From Dastarcus helophoroides (lineage: Eukaryota > Arthropoda > Insecta > Coleoptera > Bothrideridae): a stretch of DNA of 64,000 nt. The notes beneath the pieces are model-generated. The model saw nothing but the letters and a program-made list of their open reading frames with translations. It was not told the DNA's origin and did not search any database. The stretch lies in NCBI GenBank assembly GCA_028583605.1, contig CM053326.1, positions 33,698,931 to 33,762,930 on the forward strand, given 5' to 3'. The first letter of the stretch is position 1, and the number at the start of each line of letters is the position of its first letter. The translations under genes were made by a program, and so were the position numbers. Below, piece after piece: positions 22,032 to 33,009 of the stretch.

Positions 22032-22169
22032 GAAAATTTTGAGATTTTCAGAAAAAAAACTTGAACTTTTAAAACAACTGAAAATCTCGAGATTAACTTT
22101 AAAGTTCATCTCGAGATTTTCAGTTGTTTTAAAAGTTCAAGTTTTTTTTCTGAAAATTTCAAAATTTTC
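22032..22169. repeat. Near-perfect hairpin, 61-bp arms
   Basis: The left arm (22032-22092) and right arm (22109-22169) are complementary with about one mismatch around a 16-nt spacer. The arms include CTTGAACTTTTAAAACAACT and its complement, and CTCGAGA / TCTCGAG at the loop side. The surroundings are A/T-rich degenerate repeat, and the conserved arms suggest a recent inverted duplication. Confidence 0.9.
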
Positions 22170-22489
22170 TATGCAGTTCCTAGTGCCCAGAAATTTCTAC
22201 ATGAAGACAATTTGACTTACTCAAGGTTTCCCTTTAATGAAAACATTTTGTAAATTATAATATTTTGACGAAACAACTTGTTTATTTGTGCGTTGAATGC
22301 CTCAGTTTAAGATATTTTCTTAGTTTCGGCCTTTTTTCCAAAATTTTCACCTTTAAAGCCAAATGTGAGTCAAAATTTCCAAATTTTTAGAAAAGGTCAA
22401 AATTCCTAAATTAACATCGAATATTTCAAGAAAAACATATTTATAAACAATCACGAAATGTTGAATAAAATATTTTAATTTAAGGTCCA

Positions 22490-24085
22490 TTGACCTGAGA
22501 TCCGACCACATCCGAAAAATAAATTATTGATACCAGAATTTTGTACTATTTTTGTACCTTTTTGTACCGCTAAAAAATTTTTTTGTACCACAACCCAAAA
22601 ACAGAAAATGGCAATTTACAATTCAGATCCTAGATCATCGTGAAAATTACCACTACCTTCATAATCAAATCTGATTATGCCATATTTTTCTACCATTTTT
22701 GTACCATTTTGTACCATAAGTTTTAAATTTTATACCCTTTTAGATTCCAAGAAAAACAATATTACAGCTCGGATCCCAGGTCAACGTGAAAATCAGGACC
22801 ACTTTAAAAATTAAATTTGATTATACCAAATTTTAGTTCTATTTGTACCTTTTTGTACCATTAATAAAAAAATTTGTGCCACCACCACAACTAAGAAAAA
22901 AAAATATTTTACATATTTCGGATCACAAGTTAACGTGACAGAAACAAGTACCTACATATCAACATCAATAATGAAATATTTTTAATTTTGTACTATTTTT
23001 GTAATCTTTTTTTAATATGAACGAAAAATGTTGTACCACCACCCCAACTAAGAAAAAAAAGATATTTTAAATTTGTCGGATCCCATGTCAACGTGACAAA
23101 TTTAAGGATATATCTACATTAAGAATAAAACCTGATCATACCATAATTTTGTATCATTTTTATATCCTTTTGAACCATCAATTAAAAATTGTGTACCACC
23201 ATCCCAACTAAGAAAAAAATTATTTTAAATTTTTTCGATCCCAATTCAACGTGACAAACTCAAGTCAATAACCCTTACTGATAATATGTTGACCCATGAC
23301 CTATCTTGTTTATTTTTGAAGATACGAAAAATTTTAAATATTTTTTTTCTTAGTTGGGGTGATGGTACAAAATTTTTACTTGATGGTATAAAAGGGAACA
23401 AAAATAGTACAAAATTATGGCATAGTAAGATTTCATTTTTAATGTGGATATTTACTTAAGTTTGTCACGTGGACTTGGGGTCCGAAAAATTAAAAAAAAA
23501 TTTTTTTCTTAGTTTGGGTGGTGATGGTGATACAAACTTTTTAATTGATGGCAAAAAAGAGTAGAAAAATAGTATAAAATTATGATATATTTAAATTTTA
23601 TTTTTGAAGCAGATCTATACTTGTGTTTTTCACGTTGACTTGGAATACGAAAAATTTAAAATATTTTTTACTTAGTTGGAGTGGTGGTACAACATTTTTA
23701 ACTGATGGTGCAAAAAGGTTCAAAAATAGTACTAAAATTTGGTTTAATCAAATTTGATTTTTAAAGTGGTGGCAATTTTCACGTTGACCTGGGATCCAAG
23801 ATGTAATATCGTTTTTCTTCCAAATTAAAAGTCTATAAAAGTTAAAATTTATGGTACAAAAAGGTACAAAAATAATACAAAATTATGGCATAATCAGATT
23901 CGATTTTGAAGGTAGTAGTGATTTTCACGTTGATCTAGGATTCGAATTGTAAATTGCTATTTTGTCTTTTTGGGTTGCGGTACAAAAATTTTTTCTAGCG
24001 GAACAAAAAGGTACAAAAATAGTACAAAATTCTGGTATTAATAATTTATTTTTCGAACGTGGTTGGATCCCAGAACAATGGACCT
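22490..24085. mobile_element. Foldback element with repeated units in both arms
   Basis: A 1.6-kb inverted repeat centred near 23290. The left end (AAGGTCCATTGACCTGAGAT) is the inverse of the right end (...GGATCCCAGAACAATGGACC). Each arm holds about five diverged units spaced about 145-160 bp apart. Each unit carries TTTTGTACTATTTTTGTACC, a TTGTACCACCACCCCAACTA-like stretch, a GGATCCCAGGTCAACGTG-like stretch and an AATCTGATTATGCC-like stretch. No ORF. The structure resembles Foldback-type transposons; the superfamily is not recognised. A stray unit-like segment lies at about 35382-35475. Confidence 0.85.
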
Positions 24086-24860
24086 TTTAATTTATAACTT
24101 ATTTTTAGTTTGAAGTCGAAATTTTTGAGAAAAAAAAAGAAACAAACAAAAATTTGTGGAAAAAGTTACAATTTAAAAAAAAACCAAAAGAATTTAAACA
24201 ACGTCATCAATCAGAATTAAACTTCTACACTTTGTCTTTCTTTAAGAGAAATTTTAAAGCTCCTAGTTTAAACATACCATTAAAATTCAAGCAAATTTCG
24301 AGTGTAAGTGTTAAAAGAAGTTGGACCTAACTTCAAAATAATTTTGACCTTAGTCATAGCGAATTGTAGCGAAATTTAGATTTTTATTTTGGAAATGTCG
24401 ACTTCGTAATATTTTGAATTTAAGCTTGTAATTTTTTCATAAAATGTCGACGTTAATCTCGAAACCTATGTAATAATTCTGAAGCTACAACTTCTATTCA
24501 AAAATTTAGATTCTAGCTTGGAATTTTATTTTCACATTCCACTTGAATCATGAAATATAAACTTTTTAGAAATTTTTAATTTTAGAGCAAATTTTGAGTT
24601 TAAAAAGGGTCTAATTCTATAGCTAACGTCGAACTCTCGTAATCAAATATGAAATTAAGATGAGATGCTTGAAATTTTCGGGATTTTTTGTTTTTTAAAT
24701 TGCGTGGTATTTTCTCAAAATTTGATCTTTTTCTTAGAATTAAGAGCTGACATTAGCTGATTTTCTTTTTCTTTCTAAAATGATAACTTTAATCTAATAA
24801 TTTTAAACATTTTCATTCGGAATTTCGTTTGTTTTTTAAAATGATTTTTTCATTGCTTTT
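24086..24860. repeat. T-rich degenerate repeat tract
   Basis: Low-complexity DNA, A-rich at first and T-rich after about 24350. No gene. Confidence 0.55.
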
Positions 24861-25014
24861 GCTTTAAAAATTGAAATGCAGAATTTGTCCCCTGAAACCA
24901 AGAACGATTAAAAAACACAACCTTTGTTGTGTTTTTTAATCTTTCTTGGTTTCAGAGGACAAGTTCTGTATTTCAATTTTTTAAGATGACCAAGGACCAG
25001 TCCGTTCCACCATA
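24861..25014. mobile_element. Foldback element copy 4 (no centre)
   Basis: Short palindrome: the 5' arm (ATTGAAATGCAGAATTTGTC, CCCTGAAACCAAGAACGATT) passes directly into the 3' arm at ACACAACCTTTGTTGTGTT, so the hammerhead centre is deleted. The 3' end runs to ACCAAGGACCAGTCCGTTCC. It is flanked by the direct repeat ATTGCTTTT (24852-24860 and 25015-25023; 14 bp with one mismatch). Confidence 0.87.
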
Positions 25015-25135
25015 ATTGCTTTTTCTTTTTTTTTCTTTAATTCAAAATTTGTGGACATTTTTGCGATTCTTCTTAACAACCCATGTTGTAGTTTTTTATA
25101 CAAATCTTGACTTTTTTCTGGAAGAGATTAATATA

Positions 25136-26387
25136 CAAGGGTATATCAAATATGAACCGGAATCTCTATAATCCGGAGTGTGCGCAGACTCTTAGACATG
25201 TTAGGTGGGGATATCACGTGACTTCCTGCGCTCAAGCAAATTCCGTTCTTCCAGTTCGTCAGTTGTACATACAAAGAATGAGCAAGAGGTTCATCTGCAC
25301 GTTGCACAGCGCATTATCATTAAATTTCTTGTCGTTGAAGGTCAACGACAAGAAATTGTCGTTGGGTGTAAAGCCCGCCGAAATTCTACGTAGACTGGAA
25401 ACATAGTTTGGGGATACTTGTTAAAAGAAAACTCAAACGTATGAATGGCACCAAAATTTTTTAGAAGGACGAACTCAAGTTAAAAATGAACCCCATGCCC
25501 GTCATCCTCGGACCAGTGTGACTGCGGACAAGATTTACGCTGTTCAAGGTCTTTTGGAAGGGATCGCCATTTAACTGGAGGTGAAATTGCAGCTCAGATA
25601 GGGGTAAGCTTTGGGAGGGTTCAGTCCATCATTGCAGATGAGCTGGGGTTTTGAAAAGTTTCTGCCAGATGGGTATTTCGTCTTTCGACTGAAGCACAGA
25701 AACAACAACGTGAAGGTGATGGTTTTTTGCACGTATTGTTACATGTGATGAGACTTGGGTTCACCATTACACCCCCGAATCTAAACAAGCAAGCATGGTG
25801 TGGAGAAGAAAGAGGGAAGGTGCATCGGTAAAGGCCAAAACTTGTCCCTTATCTAGAAAGATTCTTGCGATAGTCTTTTGGGATTTTAAAGGAGTTGTAC
25901 ATGTCGATTTTTTGCATGAACGTCGCAGGGTTAATGCTGCCTACTACTGCCAGCTGTTGGATGAAGCACAACGTGCATATAGGCGGAAGAGGCAAGAATT
26001 TTCGGTTAAAAATGTAATTTTGCTTTAGGGCAATGCCTGCCCCTACTCGGCCAATTTGACACATCAAAAATTAGAAGAAATGCATTGGGCAACATTATAA
26101 CAACCTACTTATAATCCTGACTTATCACCATGCAATTATCATATGTTTGGGCCACTGAAAAAAGCTCTAAGAGATTATGCTGCCGTTGAGACATTTGTGC
26201 GCAATTGGCTGCAGTCACGCCTTCCTTCTTTTTTTGATGATGGCATTAAAAAAGTTCCAATCCGATGGGAAAAATGCATAACAAAATCACGAGATTATGT
26301 AGAAAAATAGTTAATAACTTTCATGTATGTACCTTGTACCAATAAATTTTTAAAAACAAATTTACGTTCATATTTGATTTACCCTCG
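25136..26387 (+). mobile_element. mariner transposon, copy 1
   Basis: 1252 bp, flanked by TA (25134-25135 and 26388-26389). The left TIR CAAGGGTATATCAAATATGA pairs with the complement of the right TIR, CGAGGGTAAATCAAATATGA. The length, TA duplication and transposase inside define a mariner of the same family as 40809-42026. Confidence 0.93.
25279..26310 (+). pseudogene. mariner transposase, broken (copy 1)
   Basis: DD34D-type transposase remnant. N-terminal helix-turn-helix region (about 25290-25410), TVTADK-like linker, then LLHVTCDETWVHHYTPESKQ-like segment (first catalytic Asp in CDE, about 25745), ILAIVFWDFKGVVHVDFL and NAAYYCQLLDEAQRAYRRKR. It is damaged: an 18-bp direct repeat (GTCGTTGAAGGTCAACGACA region, 25329-25360), several frameshifts, the second Asp (HDN) changed to stop-Gly-Asn at about 26027, and the third Asp (SPCD) changed to Asn at about 26132. 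It cannot be active. Confidence 0.88.
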
Positions 26388-27012
26388 TACTTTTCTATTT
26401 ATAATAGAAATTTCCAAAAAAACGAAAATAAAAAATCGGGAATTTTGAAATTTCTTTCAATACTCCCGTTATTGTTTTCAAAATTACAACTTTTTTCTCA
26501 AAATTCTGTGTTTAAACTGTTTTATTATTTTCCCATTTCCACTTTTATCACGAAATCTAAATTTTCTAGAAATTTCGGATTTTCGAGCAAATTTTGAAAT
26601 CAAGTGCAATTTCGATATTCAAAGTCGTAATTTTGAGGACTTTTTATAAACTTCAAGTATTTTTCATTTTAGTTCAACTAGAAGTTTCGTAACTTGTTTT
26701 TTCTGCCATTTCGTCTCTAATATGGTGAACATGCTTTGGTGGCTTGAATTTGGCTTTCCTTTTTTAATTTTCCCTGTATATTTTTTGTAGTTTTCATTTA
26801 TTTTCTTTTTACTTTCGCAATTATATTTGTCAATTATTATTTGAAAATTCTAAAAATTTGAGACTGGTAATTCGGGAATTTTTCCAATCAACTTGGAGGT
26901 TTCTATTTGAAATGTTGACTTTATTCCCAAAATTTCGATTGTCTTTAGTCATTTGAAAATTTTGCGAAGTAATTCAAGTTTTTAAGACAATATTTCATGT
27001 ATCCGATCGGAT
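26388..27012. repeat. T-rich degenerate repeat tract
   Basis: Low-complexity T-rich DNA of the usual type; nothing coding. Confidence 0.5.
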
Positions 27013-27750
27013 CGGATACATGGTCAGAAAGCTACAGGAAGAATATCAAAAATGGGGTCTGACAATCAATATAAAAAAAAACCGAGTATATGGTTGATGG
27101 CGGGAATGCTACGGACGACTTACTTCTGGATTATGTAAGAGTGAATAGTTTAGACTCCTATCTCTCTAGGATTTACATTCGATAAGAAAGGCACCAGTGA
27201 AGCGGAGATCAAAAAGAAAATAGCCCAAGGTAAACAAACAACCAAACAGCTTCACTCGGCCCTCTGGAATAAAGGTGTAAGAAACGAAATCAAAATAAAA
27301 ATCTTTAAAACCATCGTAGAAAGCATAGTAACGTATGGGGCCGAAGTCTGAAGTCTGAAGAAACATCCGAACAGATAAGTCAAAGAATAAAGGCAATGGA
27401 AATGGATTTTTCGCGTCGAAGCTGCGGACTTACTCTACTTGACCACGTTGCCAATGAGGAAATTGTAGAACAGGCATAGGTACATCAATATTAGACACAT
27501 TAGATCCAAAAAATCTCACAGGGTATGGTCATGTGCAAAGAATAGATGAAAGACGATGGCCAAAGAGAATTATGAAATGGACGCCGCCAGAATGGAGAAA
27601 AAGAGGAAAACCTAGAAGGACATGGGGGGACGACATAACATCTGCCATGAGAGACAGGAAAACTGGCATAATACGCTTATATGGAAACTGAGATGCGAGA
27701 AACGACTGTAATAGATGTATCAACTCGCATAATACAAAAACATACAAAAA
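27013..27750 (+). pseudogene. LINE family 3: post-RT C-terminal fragment
   Basis: Plus-strand frames give MVRKLQEEYQKWGLTINIKK (RT end, before the thumb), YLGFTFDKKGTSEAEIKKKI-like (starting near 27160), QLHSALWNKGVRNEIKIKIF, KTIVESIVTYGAEVW, then a frameshifted FRVEAADLLYL, LTGYGHVQRIDERRWPKRIM, KWTPPEWRKRGKPRRTWGDD and ITSAMRDR. This order (YLG, V..YGaE.W, GHV.R, W.P..rrrrGRP...W) is the C-terminus of a non-LTR polyprotein. It is probably the same family as 18536-19303. A short duplication (GAAGTCTGAAGTCTGAAG) lies near 27343. Confidence 0.78.
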
Positions 27751-28191
27751 GTCGATATTTCAAGAAAAAGCCAATGTTGAGGTTTATTCTGCATAAATTT
27801 CCCGTTTCTAGAAAATCTTGACTTTTTTATGTTGGGTGTTCTATGACGATTAATATTTTCATTTGTCTGTTGACTTTCTTGTAATGCTTTATTAACAAAA
27901 TTTGAAAAATTGAAGTTTCATGCCAGTCAAGTATTTAAATATAAAATCGGAATGTTACCGTTAAAATCAAATCAAAAGATCGAGACTAATCCAGGATTTT
28001 TCAGAATTTTACCACCACCTGCTTCAAAATTTCCACGTTTCCTAAAATTTGAACATTATTTTAAAATTTGGGCTTCATAGTAAATTTTATTCTTTTTCTA
28101 GAGTTTTGAAATTTTTCCTTTAAAATTCATTGTTTGAAGTAAATTTTGATTTTTTCAGCATTGTAGCTTTAAATATTAAAATAGCAGAATT
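27751..28191. repeat. T-rich degenerate DNA
   Basis: AT-rich filler between two LINE fragments; no feature. Confidence 0.45.
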
Positions 28192-28640
28192 AGTTCAGCC
28201 CCAAAACACACTTTAGCTCTCTTGGATTCAATTCAAAGAAGAGCGATTCGCCTAATTGATGATGAAGGTGACCGATTCTCTCGAAACACTAGAGCGCAGG
28301 CGTATGGTTGGTGACTTGTCTCTTTTCTACAAGTACTATCATGGAAGATGCTCGCAATAGGATTGATCCCCCCAAGGGCAAGATTCTTGAGGCGTACTAG
28401 ACAGTCGGTGACAGCAAATTCCTGTACGGTCTAGCTTGACACAGTGAGGACTACTGTCTTCGGAGACTCTTTTTTCTATAGAACTTCCAAGTTATGGAAC
28501 TTGTTACCGAAAGGAATTTTCCCCAAAAATTACAACCTATTCTTGTTTAAGAAGGCGGTTCATCGCTATCTATCCTTGTTTCCGTATCCTACTCGCAGTG
28601 CTTTGAAAGCACAATGGGAGTGGATTAAACTTAAAAAAAA
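28192..28640 (+). pseudogene. LINE J1 copy B, C-terminal fragment
   Basis: Starts abruptly at AGTTCAGCCCCAAAACACAC and runs to the family 3' end GAGTGGATTAAACTTAAAAA. It encodes parts of LALLDSIQRRAIRLIDDE, SLFYKYYHGRC, IPPRARFLRRTRQS, SKLWNLLPKGIFPKNYNL and FKKAVHRYLSLF in three frames. It has a 13-bp deletion just before the 3' end relative to the copy at 60.4 kb. Confidence 0.87.
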
Positions 28641-29850
28641 CAAAAATAAATTTCGATCTTTTTTAAGTTTCATTGCTTCTTAAATGCTTCTTTCTATACC
28701 ATTGTCTTTAAAAATACATCGAATGTTTAAAAGAAAGACGAATTTTGAAACAAAAAATGTCAAAGTTGCTAGATTAAAGCCAGGAAAGAAGAGAAGGGCA
28801 AGATTCAACTCTGAATTGTAAGGAAAAGTTGAAATTTTCAGAAAAAAAGACCTGTGTTTGTGACAAAAAAAACCCTCAAAATTTCTAGAGTTCTCTCCTG
28901 AAATTCCAGCTTTAATAGTGAGAGTTCGACGTCAGCAACTAGATGTTTCTAATAAATTACCAATTTCAAAAAAGTTAATCTCTGAACTAGTCGCGGTTTC
29001 AAAAAAGTTTTTTAAACATTTTTTACAAATCAAATTTTTTTAGAAATTTCGAATTTAGTCTCAAATCGGAAGTTAAAATTGTTAGTTTAAGGTCGAAATT
29101 TTCGAAAAAGAAAAATCTAAATTCAGTTAAAATTAAATTTTAGGAAATGCCATAATTTCTAAAATATGTATATTTTTCTAACCGTTTTAGAAATGTTATA
29201 TTTAGTGCCGAAAATGGTTTAAGTTTTGAGAATAAACTTTAAAATTTTGAAATATTTTAAATAGTTTTAATGTTGAACTTTTCCAAGTTTGAATGTTTTT
29301 CTTAGAAATTTGTATATAATTGTGAAGTTTTTTCTAGTTTTGAAAAAAAAAGAGTTTGAATTTAACACAAAAATCGCTATTGAAGCAGAATCTTTAAGAA
29401 AAATTTCGAAATTTTGAAAGAGATCAATTTCGGAAAAATTTTTAAACATTCTCTTTTGTTATATTTTTTCGATAAAAATTTCAATTGAAATTCGAAATTT
29501 CAAAAAGAATTTTTTGGAAATTCTGACCACTTTCTTCCAATTTAATCCCATATTTTCGATTTTATTCTTGCAATTTTAGGAAAATAAAATTGAGAAAACA
29601 AGTTTGAGATATCCGAAAATGTTTTTCTTTAGAGTTTTAAATGTTATTTATTTTAAAATTATGAGTTGTAGTTAAACATTCAATTTTGTCCTCGACATTT
29701 CATTTTAAAGTCTTAATTAAAAAAAAGAAAGTTCTCCTTTACATTTGGACTGAGGTTTTCAATAAAGCAAGGGAAAGTTTTAACATTTTTTATGGAATAC
29801 AGAAATTTCGTTTTTTTTCAGTTTCGATTTTAATTTAAAAATATAGGGCC
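28641..29850. repeat. Mixed A/T-rich degenerate tract
   Basis: Low-complexity DNA with both polarities (A-rich near 28700-28880, mixed after). No gene. Confidence 0.5.
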
Positions 29851-31080
29851 AAATTCGATAATGTGAATACAACAAATAAAATAAAAATAAGTAAATAAAC
29901 CTAACATTTTTAAAATGGGATGTACTTTTGCGCACATTACATTGTATTTTTTTTTTATTTACAAAAACGAATTATGAATTAGATAAATCTTCTTTTTTTG
30001 TTTTATCTCGTTTTGCCTGAACATGGTATTGTTCGTGTTCGGAGCTCATTTTTTGATTCAAGTAGTATATTCAAGAGCAAACGAGTTTACTTAGCTGAGT
30101 ATATAACTTTTAGTCACTGGACTCGTCTGCTCCTGGTCCCAGTGTAAGAATTACAGTTAAAGAAATTACAGGAAGCAAATCTATGAGTAAATGACTCAAT
30201 CTCTGGATTCGTCTTGCTCATTTTATTGAAATTAGCTGCTGGAAAGTTATCAGATTTATGATCTTTAATTTCGCATGTACATTTTATTATTCATTTTAGT
30301 AAAAATTAAACAATATAAACCAAGGAACACTAGTGAGTATGTCCTTGACTTTAAGACTTTATAAATTGTGAATTAAATTTGCACAATTTTTATTACTGTA
30401 TGATTGACTGAATTTAAATAACGTAGTCAATCACCACTTAAATAGAGGTACCGAAAATAATTAGAAATCTGGATCAGCTGCAAATTTCCCTTGGGCTTCA
30501 ATTTTTAAAATTGCCATTGATTACAATTTTTAAAGTTAAAAGACATTTTTGTTTCAAACTTGTTTAAAAATATTAAAATGCGTAAATTTTGACATAGATA
30601 TGATACACTTCATATTATTCATTTTTTATACTGTTTGATTACTTTGATACGAATTCAATTAAATGAAGATACCTACTATCTATCAGTCTTTTATTAGATA
30701 GTTATTGACTTTAGTAATAGCTTGTAAATACAAAATAAATTATTATTATCATACATTTAAAACCCTTATACTATTATAATAAATTAAAATGTCGGTGATG
30801 TTTGTCGTAGTACTAGTAGTATTGCAAATTATCCCGCAATATTATATCACAATGAAAAATTGCCAATAAAGTTTCTACTTTACTTGCAGTCCTATTAGCA
30901 TAGTGGTTTTTACTCCTGAAAATTTATATGGTTCAAATCGCCTTTTTTTAGATTCTTGTGGTACTACATCCTTTTTTCATAATTTAATTACTTCCGAAAA
31001 CAACGAGTCAATGCGAAATTCCTTGAAATTATGAAACCAGAATCGGTGTTCTAAATTTTCACCAATAAAAAAGAAAACAA
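29851..31080. other. 3' flank / probable 3' UTR of the homeobox gene
   Basis: Less repetitive than the surrounding tracts and directly downstream (minus strand) of the Vsx stop codon at 31083-31081. Possible poly(A) signals on the minus strand (AATAAA, seen as TTTATT on the plus strand) lie at 30695-30690 and about 30289-30284. The UTR end cannot be fixed from sequence alone. Confidence 0.4.
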
Positions 31081-31505
31081 CTAAAATATATTGGCCGTTC
31101 CTTCAGAGGACGGCACATCCTGGTGGTGGAGATTGTTGGCGTTCGCATCACAGCTCTGTTGCCCCCTCACTTGCATGACGATATTGTGGTTGAGTAGTTT
31201 CGCCTGATGTTCCTGCGCCTTGGCGCGTAAGCAGGCTATCGAGTTGTTTCTAAACGCCTCGGGGTCTTCGGCGTAGGGCGTTTGCTGTTGCTGCTGCTGC
31301 TGCTGTTGTTGTTGGTCTTTTTCACCGACGCCGGATATGACGCTGTGTCCACCAGGGGTCGCGGGTTGCGGTTGTTGATTCGAGGCGGCGCTGGTGTCGC
31401 TGCCCTCCGTGCGCATTGATGTCGTCGTCGTTTCTTCGTGGTCACTGTTGGTGTTGCAGTCTTCTTTCAGGTGTTCGGCGGCCTCTAAGGATTTCCGGTG
31501 CATTC
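31081..31505 (-). CDS. Vsx: Vsx-type homeobox gene, terminal coding exon
   Basis: Last coding exon of a paired-like (Vsx/Chx10/CEH-10) transcription factor. The acceptor TTTTCAG ends at 31506; the exon opens with GA that completes a Gly codon, then MHRKSLEAAEHLKED, the end of the CVR domain. Then comes a Ser/Thr/Pro/Gln-rich linker, 11 consecutive Gln codons (31314-31282), EDPEAFRNN and the OAR motif SIACLRAKAQEHQAKLL (31242-31192), a C-terminal motif of paired-like factors thought to modulate activity. The stop is TAG at 31083-31081, and this exon holds 140 codons. Higher GC than its surroundings and an intact frame indicate a functional gene. Vsx1 or Vsx2 cannot be decided without the N-terminus. 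Confidence 0.96.
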
Positions 31506-31510
31506 CTGAA

Positions 31511-32625
31511 AACGAATACAGTTGCCATGGCGTTTACGAGCTAGAAAATATCACTAAGATGTAACGGAACTTAAAATCTAATTTAATTCAATTTACAAGT
31601 AATACGTCTCTTTCGTTAGCTGCAAAGTCTAACGGAAATTATAAGAGAAATTTCCATCAAATGAAACTATGGTAATAAAATGGGGTAAAGTTGTTATGGC
31701 TATGTGGAATTACATCTTACTTTACAACATTTTCGATAAGATTTATATTAAAGAAACTATTATTTTAATTAACACTTTCGCGCCGAATACCGCATATTCC
31801 CGTCTTAAAAAAATGTGACAAAGAGTCAAAGACTGTATTTATCCGAATTATATTTTTAATTTAGTGCAATATTCTTGTAGAGACGCCGATTGACGCATTT
31901 TTCCGGTAAATGTGTGCTATAACGACGAAGACCATACGATTCCGTAAACCTTGAAACTGCCCGCCTTATGGGCATACTTAAAAATAGAAAAATAGCACGT
32001 TGCGAAAGGGTTAAAATGATCAGCATTCATTATTGAGAAGTGGACGATTTAATATCTTAATTTAAAAAAGGAGTAAAAACCGATATATGTATTTTAGTTA
32101 GTTTGTAAAATTCTGCATGTACACAAGATCGATTTTTTTTTGAAAATGTAAACTTGAAATTCGTAGCTCCTTTTCAATTCCAACTTTAAAGTCGAAATTT
32201 CGATATTAAAATTGAAATTAAAAAAGAAGAGTAAATCTAGAATGTAAACTTAATTTATAATTATTTTTTTAAATTGAAACCCTCAAATTAAAAATATTCG
32301 GTTAAAGTCGAAATTCCATGAAAAAAACGGAGAAGTTTTCATTAGAAATTTCTTCTGTAAAGCTAATTTGCTAGATTCCATTTTGAAATGTCTAAAAAAT
32401 GTTTTCGAATTTTGAGATACAAAAACTGAAAGCTGAAAATGAAAATTATTTGAGTGATAATCCGAACAAATTTAAAGGAAAACTAAATATTTACAAAAAA
32501 TCCAGATTTAATTCGAAATTCCAGAATAAAACTTGAGATTTCGAAATAAATTTTAAAGTTTAAATTTAGTATTTTGATAAAATCTTGAATATTCGCCTTT
32601 TTTCTGAAAATTTTTGAAAATGATA
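31511..32625. other. Intronic DNA: unique to about 32100, then A-rich tract
   Basis: The first 600 bp next to the terminal exon are non-repetitive (for example 31780-31990, with GACGACGAAG-like balanced sequence) and could hold regulatory DNA. From about 32100 it becomes a low-complexity A-rich tract. Confidence 0.4.
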
Positions 32626-32811
32626 TTAAAAAAAAATTGAAATACAAATCTTGAACGGAAGAGAGAGATACTAGTACCTCTCTGAAAATGATAGCTTGGC
32701 TGTCGAAACGTGTTAGAGCAACCTTTGTTGTGTTTTTTAATCTTTCTTGGTTTCAGGGAACAAGATTTGTATTTCAATTTTTGACGATAAGCAAGGACCG
32801 GTCCGTTCCGC
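32626..32811. mobile_element. Foldback element copy 5 (short 5' arm)
   Basis: The 5' arm is reduced to ATTGAAATACAAATCTTGAA; then AGAGAGATACTAGTACCTCT, a hammerhead-like segment with core CTGAAAA (the conserved G lost) and stem II GATAGC/GCTGTC, GTTAGAGCAACC and the full 3' arm to AAGCAAGGACCGGTCCGTTC. It is inserted in A-rich DNA, so its target duplication cannot be delimited. Confidence 0.85.
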
Positions 32812-33009
32812 CAAAAAAAAAGCGAAATTTATGTAATTGAATATCTAAGAATTTCTATTTTAATACTTAAATACTAAGTAAACATCGAGTTTAATCTGAA
32901 TATACGACTATATGCTTCCAAACTGCAAAAAATCTAGAAAAACCCGAAATTTTGAGAAAGCTTGTTAGTATATCGGATGTAACATAATTATGGTGCACTC
33001 CATATTTTT

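Noticed and set aside
22032..22169. Calling the 61-bp hairpin a microRNA gene
   Set aside because: The arms are longer and more perfect than a usual insect pre-miRNA and consist of the local A/T-rich repeat; no seed family is recognised.
22490..24085. Regularly spaced repeats resembling a CRISPR array
   Set aside because: Units are diverged, AT-rich, inverted about a centre and about 150 bp apart in eukaryotic DNA; this is a foldback transposon.
31236..31445. Second open frame (Ser/Asn/Arg-rich) across the Vsx terminal exon
   Set aside because: It is the +1 frame of the polyglutamine and Thr-rich region, without its own start context or homology.
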